From positions 1-64,000 of the forward strand of contig NZ_JNYV01000008.1 of the NCBI RefSeq assembly GCF_000717275.1: a DNA stretch of 64,000 bases. Direction: 5' to 3'. Each line of letters opens with the position of its first letter. Positions within the stretch are counted from its first letter, which is position 1. The DNA comes from Kitasatospora arboriphila. Its GTDB lineage: Bacteria > Actinomycetota > Actinomycetes > Mycobacteriales > Mycobacteriaceae. The position numbers were made by a program, and so were the translations under genes. Under the pieces are notes generated by a model. It saw nothing but the letters and a program-made list of their open reading frames with translations. It was not told the origin of the DNA and ran no database searches. Shown in pieces: positions 19,110 through 26,903 of the stretch.

Positions 19110-19702
19110 AGCAGGAATCCGGCCGCTGGGACCTCGTCCCTGCCGTCGATGAGGCGAATCACCTTGCGGACGATCTTGTCCTCCTGCGCAGTCGCCGCCA
19201 TCCGAATCGTGTAATCGACGTTCGCTGCCCAGATGTCATGCCTGCCACGCTTGTACGCGATCAGGACCTGCGCGGCGCGAACCTCGACGATGCAGCCGTC
19301 CTCGGTGTCGACAACGCCGGCCGGGACGAAGCGCGAGACGGTGCGCGCTGTCGTCGCCGAGTCGACCGCCGCGATCGCGTAGCCCTCGGTCATCCGCGTC
19401 ACGCGCAACTGACGCATTCGCGCGTCGTCGTAGACCATGTTCAGGCTGTTGGCGAAGTCTTCTTCGTCCGGGTCGATCGGGATGACGTAGAGGGCATCAT
19501 CGGAGTAGAGCTGCTGCCAGGGCTCGTAGGCCTTCTGGTCCAGTAGTTCGGCCTCGCGCGCTATGAGATCGGTGGCCCGCACGATGCGGGGATCCGTTGT
19601 GGGCACCAAGGAGACAGGAAGATCGCGCCCCTCGGTGGCGGCGGCCCACGCCCCCGGCTTCGGTTTCGGCTTGGGCTTCGGGGTTGTGACCGTGTCAGTC
19701 AT
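19106..19702 (-). CDS. iacD: Rieske dioxygenase small (beta) subunit, IacD-like
   Basis: The 198-residue protein has the NTF2-like fold of ring-hydroxylating dioxygenase beta subunits, with typical EAELLDQKAYEPWQQLYSDDALYVIP and VDYTIRMA segments. An unusual N-terminal tail contains PKPKPKPKP, encoded by a hexanucleotide-like repeat. The subunit has no metal and stabilises the alpha subunit. The ATG overlaps the end of iacC by eight bases and the stop overlaps iacF by four, so the three genes are translationally coupled. Confidence 0.88.
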   Translation of the reverse strand: MTDTVTTPKPKPKPKPGAWAAATEGRDLPVSLVPTTDPRIVRATDLIAREAELLDQKAYEPWQQLYSDDALYVIPIDPDEEDFANSLNMVYDDARMRQLRVTRMTEGYAIAAVDSATTARTVSRFVPAGVVDTEDGCIVEVRAAQVLIAYKRGRHDIWAANVDYTIRMAATAQEDKIVRKVIRLIDGRDEVPAAGFLL

Positions 19703-20993
19703 CGCTCATCATCTCCTTCCATTTGCTGTATGCAGCGCGCATACCGGTTTCGTCTGTGACGTGTGAGGTGGGCCACCCCTCGGGTGAGAGTTGTTCCCGG
19801 CCCAGACCACGGTTGACCATGATCGGCAGTTCGGGTCCGCCGATCGCGCCCCGCTGCACGCGGTCCCAGCCCTCCGCGTCGTCAGGGGTTCCGAAGCCGA
19901 AGGGGCCCTGGAAGTGCTCGTGCACCCTGAGCCGCTCACGGTTGACCGGGCCGACGATGTCAGCCGGGCCGTCCGATCCGAGCGCGACGTGTTCGATCCA
20001 TGTCTCGTCCACCGAGATCGGCCGGATGACCCGGAAGAACGAGATCGACATCGACACATTCGGGAACAGGTTGAGGTTGAACCCTGTTCCGTGCATGGCC
20101 CGCACCAGCTTTCGGACCGCTGAGTCGTCGAGACCGGCCGACTTCAGTTCGGAGACCAGGCCGTCGAAACGTGCCTGCAGGGGCTCGCTGCCGTCGTCGA
20201 TGTCGAGATCGGAGTGCTCGGGAACCATCTGCATGACCGAGTGACCGTTGCCGAGATCGTGGGTGATGGCCGCCGGGTCGGTCATGAAGCTCATCATGTC
20301 CGACGTCTCGGAGTCGACCGAGGCCATCCACGAGCGGTGGACGATCGGGAAATGATAACCGTCGGTGGTGTTCTCGAGTTGAATCTTCCAGTTACCCCGG
20401 AACTTGAATCGGTGCGTGCCGAGAACCTTGACGGGGTAACCGCCACCCTGCTTGAAGAATCTGTCCATCCAGAGTCTGGCATCGCCCAGGAATTCCTCGA
20501 GAAGCGCGGCATCGTGATCGAGCGTGGCGAACACCATGCCCGCGTACGACTCGGTCCGCAGCTTCTTCAGGCCCATGCCTTCCTTGCCCATGACGTCTTC
20601 GTAACCGTCGGGATAGGGAATACCGCGCAGCGTTCCGTCGAGTCCGTATGACCACGCGTGGTAGGGACACGTGAAGCCATTGGTGGTGCCCGAACGCTTT
20701 TCGCACACGCTGGCCCCGCGGTGGCGGCACCTGTTGAGCAGCGTGTGGATGTTGCCCTTGCGGTCACGGCTGACGATGACAGGCTGGCGTCCGACGTGCG
20801 TCGACTTGAAGCTGCCGGCTTTGGGGAGCTCACTCTCGTGTGCAACCCACACCCATGTCTTCTCGAAGATCTTTGTCATCTCGAGCTCGAAGATCTCGGG
20901 GTCGGTGTACATGCGGCCCGCTACGCGATCTTCGCGCACCAGGTCGGCGGGAGGGAGGTCAAAGACCTTCTCCGCGGAGAAGTCGATGGTCAT
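19695..20993 (-). CDS. iacC: Rieske non-haem iron dioxygenase large (alpha) subunit, IacC-like
   Basis: The 432-residue protein has a Rieske [2Fe-2S] site (Cys89, His91, Cys109, His112 in NRCRHRG and CPYHAW). Its mononuclear iron site includes His214 and His219 in TTDGYHFPIVHR. It resembles benzoate/anthranilate-type oxygenases. In iac clusters IacCDF acts late in the route and is thought to yield catechol from an anthranilate-like intermediate. Start MTIDFSAEKVFDL has GGAG nine bases upstream; the 26 residues of frame before it lack support. The benzoate dioxygenase alternative is less likely because the reductase type and the rest of the iac set are present. Confidence 0.87.
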   Translation of the reverse strand: MTIDFSAEKVFDLPPADLVREDRVAGRMYTDPEIFELEMTKIFEKTWVWVAHESELPKAGSFKSTHVGRQPVIVSRDRKGNIHTLLNRCRHRGASVCEKRSGTTNGFTCPYHAWSYGLDGTLRGIPYPDGYEDVMGKEGMGLKKLRTESYAGMVFATLDHDAALLEEFLGDARLWMDRFFKQGGGYPVKVLGTHRFKFRGNWKIQLENTTDGYHFPIVHRSWMASVDSETSDMMSFMTDPAAITHDLGNGHSVMQMVPEHSDLDIDDGSEPLQARFDGLVSELKSAGLDDSAVRKLVRAMHGTGFNLNLFPNVSMSISFFRVIRPISVDETWIEHVALGSDGPADIVGPVNRERLRVHEHFQGPFGFGTPDDAEGWDRVQRGAIGGPELPIMVNRGLGREQLSPEGWPTSHVTDETGMRAAYSKWKEMMSDD

Positions 20994-21305
20994 CGTGATC
21001 GCTCCAGTGGATAGACTATGTGCATCGCAAGACGAAACAGGTTGTGGCACTGCGGCACCGGATGCGCACACCTACCGCGATCTTGCGACTTCTCGCACCT
21101 TCCCCGCCCACGGTACGGGCGCACGGCCGGGTGCGAAATCAGAAAAGACACAACCTCGGGTAGGTGATTTCCTTACCCCCGCGGTGGGCCCGGACGAGCC
21201 TCTTCGGCCGTAGACTCGGGCAGTGGCCGGCCGCATGCTCAGGCAGTGACAGTGCCGAACTCGTAGATGCCACAACCCATGCGAGGAAAGATCCACGGAA
21301 TCGAA
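20994..21305. promoter_or_regulatory. divergent promoter region upstream of iacC with candidate regulator site
   Basis: No gene is supported in these 312 bp. At 21160-21176 lies GTAGGTGATTTCCTTAC. Its complement, GTAAGGAAATCACCTAC, matches the GTAARGAWWT core also found upstream of iacG/iacH and iacA/iacS. The ends (GTAGG and CCTTAC) form an imperfect inverted repeat. The site is about 170 bp from the iacC start and 130 bp from the small plus-strand gene. Confidence 0.55.
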
Positions 21306-21602
21306 ATGACCTCAACAGCCCGCACCGCCGTCGCCGGCGAGCACCGGATGACCCTCACCTGTTACAACGACACCTTCGGGTACGGATGGCGGCACGTCGA
21401 TCTCTTCACCCGTGATGCATCCGGTCGGGAGCTGAACTGGGTCCACTGGACAGCGCCGGCCGACGGGCCCGACGCCGCCGACGCAGTGACTGCCCGTGTC
21501 GAGCCGACCCTGCGTCGAACCTCAGACTGGCGTCACAAGGTCAGCGCCGGCGGAATGGACTACTGGGAAGCCGATGCAGTCTGGGCGGACGACGTCGGAT
21601 AG
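21306..21602 (+). CDS. small conserved-looking hypothetical protein within the iac locus
   Basis: About 98 residues from MTSTARTAVAGEHR, chosen because GGAAT lies just upstream. The sequence is soluble and aromatic-rich (TCYNDTFGYGWRHVDLF, LNWVHWTAP, YWEADAVW) with no signal peptide or membrane segment. I recognise no family. It lies alone on the plus strand, divergent from iacC and convergent with iacI, and ends before a strong bidirectional terminator. That position, and the shared promoter region, make co-regulation with the iac genes plausible. Codon use matches the neighbours, so it is probably a real gene. Confidence 0.6.
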   Translation: MTSTARTAVAGEHRMTLTCYNDTFGYGWRHVDLFTRDASGRELNWVHWTAPADGPDAADAVTARVEPTLRRTSDWRHKVSAGGMDYWEADAVWADDVG

Positions 21603-21615
21603 GCGCTCCCGCACG

Positions 21616-21660
21616 AACAACGCCCCCGGATCCGGTCGAGATCTCGGGGGCGTTTGTTTC
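21616..21660. terminator. bidirectional hairpin terminator
   Basis: ACAACGCCCCCG at the left pairs with CGGGGGCGTTTGT at the right around a loop that itself contains GATC/GATC. A T-rich run (TTTGTTTC) follows on the plus strand and the mirrored A-rich run serves the minus strand. It separates the small plus-strand gene from the iacI stop. Confidence 0.85.
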
Positions 21661-21691
21661 TCGGACCGAAGGTTCTGCGTGAGAACGGTCC

Positions 21692-22270
21692 TCAGGGCTT
21701 CATGACCACGGAGGTGGATGGGTAGCTCTCGGCGAACTCCTCGGGCAGCGGCGCGATGAAGACGTTCTCGGTGCGGGTCCTTGTTATCTTCCAGGTTCCG
21801 GACTCTCTGCGGAACGCATTGTTCAACCGACTCGACCGCAGCAAACTCCTGCCGTCGGAGAACAACCACGGCTGCATGTGGATCCAGTGACCCTCTGCCG
21901 TGTCACCGTCGACGTGGATTTGCTCCGAGGTGAGGTAGTGCGCGTTCAACAGCAGGGCGGGATCTTGCTTCTCACCCCAGAAGTTCTGGAAGTGGGCCCG
22001 TATTGCATTGCGGCCCACCGCGCGACCGAACTGACCGTTGTAGTACTCGCCAACACCTTCCCACACGGCGTCGGCGGTATAGAGGTCGACGATCGCGTCG
22101 ATGCGCTGGGCGTCATCGACTATGCCGGGGTCAGGGCAGGGCGTGTCGCACAAGAGCATGTAACGTGCCTGCAGTCTTCGTATCTCGGCCTCTGCTTCGA
22201 GTACCTCGACGCGTGCGGCGAGGGCCGCAAGCGCTTCGTCTCGACCGGCGTCGGTCGTGTTCGTCGTCAT
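21692..22270 (-). CDS. iacI: NTF2/SnoaL-like protein, IacI-like
   Basis: The 192-residue protein starts at MTTNTTDAGRDEA, where GAGGAG precedes the ATG. It has the SnoaL/NTF2 cone fold, with AEIRRLQARYMLLCDT, a YTADAVWEG strand and HWIHMQPWLF. IacI of Pseudomonas and Paraburkholderia iac clusters is a protein of this size and family with no proven activity. Its place 13 bp downstream of iacG, in the same direction, supports the call. A dioxygenase beta subunit is a possible alternative because they share the fold, but no second alpha subunit is nearby. Confidence 0.75.
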   Translation of the reverse strand: MTTNTTDAGRDEALAALAARVEVLEAEAEIRRLQARYMLLCDTPCPDPGIVDDAQRIDAIVDLYTADAVWEGVGEYYNGQFGRAVGRNAIRAHFQNFWGEKQDPALLLNAHYLTSEQIHVDGDTAEGHWIHMQPWLFSDGRSLLRSSRLNNAFRRESGTWKITRTRTENVFIAPLPEEFAESYPSTSVVMKP

Positions 22271-22283
22271 CGTCAGCTTCTCC

Positions 22284-23459
22284 TCATCCGGCTTCCAGCA
22301 CGCGGACAACTGCCCGCGCCTCGTCTAGCCAGGCGTTGATCGTGGACCCCGTGCTCTGGGGCGGCAACTGGCCGAGGCGCAGCGTCAATGAGTACTCGCC
22401 CGCAGGGTCTCGCACTGGTAACACGATCGAGCCGACGTCGTAGACCTGCTGCTCGTCGACCTCGCGTACCCGATAGTCGACCGACGCCCGTCCGATCGAT
22501 TCACGGATGTTGCGCTCCTGCGATGGGGTCAACCGGCCCTTCTCGTAACGTTTTGTTGCGTCCCGCATCTCGTCGTATGCCGCGCTCCCCTCCACGGGCA
22601 GGAACGACAGCAGATAGCCATGCTCACGCACGAACTCGAGCCGCATCCGATGCATGTCCTTGACCTCTGCACTTGCCTCGCGCAGTTTGTCGACCCAGCG
22701 CTCCTGCTCCTCGGCGGGCCGGGAGAAGACGTAGCTGTCCCCGATCGGCGGGACCATCGGCACCCGATGGGCAAGCCCTTCTTCCCGGTCGACTCCTACC
22801 CCGGTGGCAGACAACACGGTGGCCATCTCGTCGCAGCTGACCGCCGTGAACACGGACACCTCGCATCCGATCGAGTTGGCCAGCGCCTCGACCTCGGCAC
22901 GAGCACCGTGAGCGGCGTGGATGGCAGGTAGGATCTCGTGATCCATGCGAGCCATCAACGACGTGGAGACGAAACTGCCGTAGCCGCCCTGGAAGAAGAT
23001 CAGGGGGGACACCGGATTCGCCACCGCCATGTCGTTGACCCGGCACAGGACAATCCAATGATCGCCCGCCTCAACGGTGTTCCAGATCGTCGTGTCGATC
23101 CATGCGATCGATTCCGCCAGCACGGGGTCGCCCGACGGCGACGGGAACCAATCGATGCCGTCGAGCTTGTTCTCCCAACGCTGCGCGATGGTCAGCACGA
23201 TGTCCTCCTGCTCCCCACCCAGGATGTTGATGCACAGCGACGAGCACTCACGCATCTTCGCAAAAGTGCGCGAGGTCATCATCGGCATGAACGACACCAG
23301 AGGCGGATCGAGAGACACCGAGTTGAACGTGCCGACGACCATGGCGAGGATGTCGCCTTCACTGTCGCGGCCGGTCACCACCACGACGCCGGTCGGGTAG
23401 TGTCCCATCACTTCTCGGAACACGTGCGGGTCCACCGGAGCCGTAGCGGGATGGGACAT
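22284..23459 (-). CDS. iacG: flavin reductase fused to an IclR-like effector domain, IacG-like
   Basis: At 391 residues this is about twice the size of a simple flavin reductase. Residues 1-165 form the HpaC/flavin-reductase domain (VMGHYPTGVVVVTG, VGTFNSVSLDPPLVSFMP, CINILGGEQEDI). Residues 175-390 resemble the ligand-binding part of IclR regulators (MARMDHEILPAIHAAHGARAEVE.., MHRMRLEFVREHG) but there is no DNA-binding helix-turn-helix. The reductase should supply reduced flavin to the IacA monooxygenase. The extra domain may bind an aromatic ligand and gate the reductase. Such fusions occur in other actinobacterial two-component monooxygenases. It is divergent from iacH. Confidence 0.82.
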   Translation of the reverse strand: MSHPATAPVDPHVFREVMGHYPTGVVVVTGRDSEGDILAMVVGTFNSVSLDPPLVSFMPMMTSRTFAKMRECSSLCINILGGEQEDIVLTIAQRWENKLDGIDWFPSPSGDPVLAESIAWIDTTIWNTVEAGDHWIVLCRVNDMAVANPVSPLIFFQGGYGSFVSTSLMARMDHEILPAIHAAHGARAEVEALANSIGCEVSVFTAVSCDEMATVLSATGVGVDREEGLAHRVPMVPPIGDSYVFSRPAEEQERWVDKLREASAEVKDMHRMRLEFVREHGYLLSFLPVEGSAAYDEMRDATKRYEKGRLTPSQERNIRESIGRASVDYRVREVDEQQVYDVGSIVLPVRDPAGEYSLTLRLGQLPPQSTGSTINAWLDEARAVVRVLEAG

Positions 23460-23607
23460 GATTGCCTTCCTGTGGTCAGGATGCGAGCTCGATTCTGTGC
23501 TGGCAGCAACGTATTGCTCACCTCCCCTACACCGGTAGGAGAGAAATCTTTACTGTTCTCCGTCGCCGCGGGCGGGCACACTGGCGGCACCGGACATGGA
23601 GGAGACA
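23460..23607. promoter_or_regulatory. iacG/iacH divergent promoter with candidate regulator site
   Basis: GTAGGAGAGAAATCTTTAC at 23535-23553 has the complement GTAAAGATTTCTCTCCTAC, which matches the GTAARGAWWT core. It is preceded by CCTAC, so CCTAC..GTAGG forms an extra inverted repeat. The site lies about 75-95 bp from the iacG start and 55-73 bp from the iacH start, a suitable distance for an activator of both. Confidence 0.55.
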
Positions 23608-24909
23608 ATGGTGATCGCTGAGCACCTGACACGGTCGATCGAGGATCAGGCGGCCGCCGTCCGCAACGGTGACGTGACCGCCGAGGAACTCGCCTCGGCT
23701 GTCCGCCAGGAGATCGAAGGCGCCGAAACGCGTATCGCGGCTTGGGTTCACCTGTCGACCGAGACGGGGGACCAAGCACGCGAACGAGACCGGGGCCGGG
23801 GCCGGGACAGCGAGGTACTGCCGCTGCGCGGGATCTCCGTGGGGGTCAAGGACCTCATCGACGTCGCCGGAATCCCCACGCGCGCCGGATCGTCGACCAC
23901 ATCGGCCGACCCTGCCCTCGCCGACGCACCCTGCGTCGCCCGGCTGCGCGAGCTCGGCGCCGTGGTCCAGGGCAAAACCGTCACAACCGAATTCGGGTAC
24001 TTCGCACCCGGTCCGACACGGAACCCCTTCGCGATCGATCACACGCCCGGCGGTTCTTCGAGCGGCTCCGCGGCTGCTGTGGGAGCCGGCACGCTGCCGC
24101 TTGCCTTGGGTACCCAAACCGCAGGATCACTCACCCGGCCGGCGTCGTTCTGCGGCGCGGCAGGAATGGTTTTCGCGCAGGACACAACCGACCTGGCGGG
24201 TGTGCGCGGATTGAGCGAATCGCTCGATTCGCTGGGGATGCTCACCCGTACGGTGTCCGACCTGGCGTACGTGTACTCGTCGTTCACCGGCCGGGAACTG
24301 CAGCCGAGCAGCACAGACAGCACCGTATTCGTCTGGGATGGAACGGCACTCGGGGTCATCGAACCGCCGATGGCGCGTTTGATCGAGCAGGCGCCCACGC
24401 TCCTGCGTGAAGCAGGCCGTGCGACTGCGCCTTTGGAGTGGGACGATCAGGTCCGCGAGCTAGCCGAAGATCACCTCACCGTGATGGCCCATGAAGCGGC
24501 CATCACGCTCGACGCCGTGTACAACCAGCACGGCAGGACTCTGAGCGATCCTCTACGACAGCTGATCAACGACGGCCGGAACACATCAGAGGGTGACCGT
24601 GATGCCGCCCTCGTCCGACGTGGGCGTTTGCGAGAGCAACTCGTGGATCGCATCGGGCGATCGATCATCGTCGGCCCGGCCGCACTCGGACCGGCACCCG
24701 CGGGCCTCGCTGCCACCGGATCGCCTGTCCTGAGTCGGCCGTGGCAGTTGCTCGGGGCCCCGGTGGTGACTGTGCCCGGTGCACGTACTGTCGCCGGGCT
24801 TCCACTCGGACTGCAACTCATCGGCCATCTCGGCCACGAGGGCGAGCTCTTCGACGTCGCGATCGCCCTCGAAGCCCTACTGCGGGCGCTGCCTCCGGTT
24901 CAGGACTGA
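23608..24909 (+). CDS. iacH: amidase-signature hydrolase, IacH-like
   Basis: From MVIAEHLTRSIEDQ the protein is 433 residues. The earlier ATG at 23596 is part of the sequence GGAGGAGACA that serves as its ribosome binding site. The amidase-signature triad is visible: Lys81 in VGVKDLIDV, the cis-Ser in TPGGSSSGSAA (about 151-152) and nucleophile Ser174 in TQTAGSLTRP. IacH is the amidase-family member of iac clusters and may hydrolyse an amide formed when the indole ring opens. The exact substrate is not settled. It is followed 69 bp later by the response regulator on the same strand. Confidence 0.82.
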   Translation: MVIAEHLTRSIEDQAAAVRNGDVTAEELASAVRQEIEGAETRIAAWVHLSTETGDQARERDRGRGRDSEVLPLRGISVGVKDLIDVAGIPTRAGSSTTSADPALADAPCVARLRELGAVVQGKTVTTEFGYFAPGPTRNPFAIDHTPGGSSSGSAAAVGAGTLPLALGTQTAGSLTRPASFCGAAGMVFAQDTTDLAGVRGLSESLDSLGMLTRTVSDLAYVYSSFTGRELQPSSTDSTVFVWDGTALGVIEPPMARLIEQAPTLLREAGRATAPLEWDDQVRELAEDHLTVMAHEAAITLDAVYNQHGRTLSDPLRQLINDGRNTSEGDRDAALVRRGRLREQLVDRIGRSIIVGPAALGPAPAGLAATGSPVLSRPWQLLGAPVVTVPGARTVAGLPLGLQLIGHLGHEGELFDVAIALEALLRALPPVQD

Positions 24910-24978
24910 CGCGCACCAGAGAGGGTAGAGTCGACTCGTCTCCATTGCCAGGTTCCAGATGCGGAGATCCGAGGAGAA

Positions 24979-25629
24979 ATGTCCGATCAGCCAACCGATG
25001 ACCCACGACCGGCAACGGTCTACGTTGTCGATGACGATCCCGAACTCTGCGAGTCGGTCGCTTGGTTACTCGATAGCATCGGCATCACACCGCGGATCTT
25101 CCACAGCGCCGACGAGTTCCTCTCGGCGTACAACGGCGACCACGCGGCGTGCATCGTGCTCGATGTCCGGATGCCCCAGATCAGCGGAACCCGCTTGCAG
25201 GAGAAGCTGACTGCGTTTGCACCCCACGTGGCGATCATCTTCGTCTCCGCCCACGGTGACATCCGGATGTCGGTGAAGACCCTTCAGGCCGGGGCACTCG
25301 ACTTCCTCGAGAAACCATACGAACCGCAGCGCCTGCTCGACGCGGTGCAGGCCGGCGTCGAGAAGGCCGACAGCAGGTTCCGGCAGTTCCGTCTGCAGCA
25401 GGCGGTGCAGGTCAAGGTGGCGTCGCTGACACCTCGCGAACGCCAGATCCTCGCCCTGGTTGTCGAGGGGCTACCCAGCCAGAACATCGCCCGCCGCCTC
25501 GGGATGAGTGTCAAGACGGTCGACGTGCACCGCGCGCGGATCAAGAGCAAGACCGACGCGGACAGTATCAGCACGTTGGTGCGTGACGTCCTGCGCTTCG
25601 ACGTCGACATCGCCGTCGACCGCGACTGA
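24979..25629 (+). CDS. FixJ/StyR-type response regulator of the iac locus
   Basis: The 216-residue protein has a receiver domain (about 12-125; acidic pocket DDD at 18-20, phospho-acceptor Asp62 in LDVRMP, Lys in EKPYEP) and a LuxR-type helix-turn-helix (about 145-205; LTPRERQILALVVEGLPSQNIARRLGMSVKTVDVHRARI). This FixJ/TodT/StyR type is typical of aromatic catabolic systems. The matching kinase is at 28232-29758, separated by the iacABE operon. P. phytofirmans PsJN also uses a two-component pair for iac control, whereas P. putida 1290 uses a MarR protein. The GTAARGAWWT sites are the suggested targets. Confidence 0.88.
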   Translation: MSDQPTDDPRPATVYVVDDDPELCESVAWLLDSIGITPRIFHSADEFLSAYNGDHAACIVLDVRMPQISGTRLQEKLTAFAPHVAIIFVSAHGDIRMSVKTLQAGALDFLEKPYEPQRLLDAVQAGVEKADSRFRQFRLQQAVQVKVASLTPRERQILALVVEGLPSQNIARRLGMSVKTVDVHRARIKSKTDADSISTLVRDVLRFDVDIAVDRD

Positions 25630-25662
25630 AGGCCCCTCGTCGCTGTTCCTCCCGACGGCGGG

Positions 25663-26445
25663 TCAGCGAAGGTAGAGACCCCCGTTGACGTCCCAGCATG
25701 CGCCCGTGACAAAACTCGCGCCGGCAGAGGTCAGCAAACTCACCACGTCACCGATGAACGCCGGGTCGCCGAGCCTGCCGACCGGGATACCCGCGATAAC
25801 CGCATCCAGTTTCTCGGGCGGCACGGTTGCGCGGACCACCGGAAGATCATGTGGGCCAGGCGCTATGGCGTTCACCGTCACCCCTTGCGCTGCGAGCTCT
25901 CGGGCGAAGATCTTGGTGGCCGTGAGGATCGCGCCTTTCGACGACGCATAGTGCCCACCTGTCGCGGTCCCACCGTTCTGACCGGCCAGCGAGGCCATGT
26001 TGACGATCCGGCCGTACCCCTGCCCCGCCATTGCCGCGCCGAACACCTGGCAACCGAAGAAGATGCTGTTGACATTGGTGGTCAGCACTCGCGTGAAGTC
26101 CTCTTCGCCGAGGGTCATCAGGCCGGCCGCCTGGGTGACTGCGGCGTTGTTCACCAGAATGGTTGGTACACCCCAGAGTTCGCGACACTCGGCGAGCACG
26201 CGGACGAACTCTGCTCGGTGAGCCACATTCAGTGCCACCGCACGTGCGGTGGTGCCATCGGGTGACAGTTCGGCCGCAAACGACTCGGCCGCATCGACCG
26301 CGATGTCGGTGAGGAGAACCCGATGACCGTCTGCGTGCAGTCGGCTGGCAATGTGGCGGCCCATCCCCCCTGCCGCCCCGGTCACCACCGCAATACCGGC
26401 CTGTGTTGCGTGACCGGTCTGTGTGGCGTTGTCGTCTCGCATCAT
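25663..26445 (-). CDS. iacE: short-chain dehydrogenase/reductase, IacE-like
   Basis: The 260-residue SDR has the nucleotide-binding TGAAGGMG (residues 22-29), NNAA (99-102), and the catalytic Ser152, Tyr166 and Lys170 (YASSK). The C-terminal WDVNGGLYLR is common in the classical subfamily. In PsJN, IacA together with IacE converts indole-3-acetate to dioxindole-3-acetate, so IacE probably oxidises or reduces a hydroxylated indole intermediate with NAD(P). It is the last gene of the minus-strand operon iacA-iacB-iacE, 30 bp after iacB. The start could be either of two adjacent ATG codons. Confidence 0.82.
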   Translation of the reverse strand: MMRDDNATQTGHATQAGIAVVTGAAGGMGRHIASRLHADGHRVLLTDIAVDAAESFAAELSPDGTTARAVALNVAHRAEFVRVLAECRELWGVPTILVNNAAVTQAAGLMTLGEEDFTRVLTTNVNSIFFGCQVFGAAMAGQGYGRIVNMASLAGQNGGTATGGHYASSKGAILTATKIFARELAAQGVTVNAIAPGPHDLPVVRATVPPEKLDAVIAGIPVGRLGDPAFIGDVVSLLTSAGASFVTGACWDVNGGLYLR

Positions 26446-26475
26446 CGGTTCACCTCGTGGTCGGCGCTCGTGTGG

Positions 26476-26841
26476 TCAGTCAAGTGCGACGTCGTCGCGA
26501 ATCGTCAACTCGCGGCCCATCCGGGCCTCGATCTTGAAGTACTTCCACAGGGCGTACTCGCCGATCATGGTGGTGCGAAGCAGGTTGCAGGCTTCCTTGA
26601 CCGTCGGCTGATCACGCACATCGGCCAGCACGTAACACGTCCAGGGCCAACCGTCCGACGGTCCCACCATGTGCGAATCGTCGTCGAACGTGCCGATGAT
26701 GTCGACGCCGTCCATGTTCTTGAGGTCCGACAGCATCGTCGAGATGGCAACCCAGACGGGGCCGATCTCGGACTTCGGCAGGTCGAAGAAGTTCTGGTTG
26801 TTGCCGATGCAGAAGAGTGTGCGTAGCGGCTCGGTGGCCAT
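26476..26841 (-). CDS. iacB: IacB-like small protein
   Basis: The 121-residue soluble protein has no membrane segment or known cofactor motif. It contains GNNQNFFDLPKSEIGPVWVAI, split by a conserved-looking acidic stretch (GTFDDDSHMVGPSDGWPWTCYVLADV). Size, acidity and position directly after iacA match IacB of the Pseudomonas and Paraburkholderia clusters, whose precise activity is not well defined. A dimeric alpha/beta-barrel fold is plausible but not shown. The call is mainly by synteny. About 60 bp separate it from iacA and 30 bp from iacE. Confidence 0.7.
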   Translation of the reverse strand: MATEPLRTLFCIGNNQNFFDLPKSEIGPVWVAISTMLSDLKNMDGVDIIGTFDDDSHMVGPSDGWPWTCYVLADVRDQPTVKEACNLLRTTMIGEYALWKYFKIEARMGRELTIRDDVALD

Positions 26842-26903
26842 GATGTCCTACTCCTTGGTCGAGGTGAATGTTGCTGCTGCACAATGCCTGGGGAAGGCAC
26901 GGT

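Noticed and set aside
18156..20993. Benzoate 1,2-dioxygenase (benABC)
   Set aside because: The reductase has the ferredoxin at the C-terminus, not the N-terminus, benD is absent, and the rest of the iac set surrounds the genes.
26476..26841. Muconolactone isomerase or EthD-like enzyme
   Set aside because: Size is similar but CatC motifs are missing, and a true catC lies at 13101-13382. Position after iacA fits IacB better.
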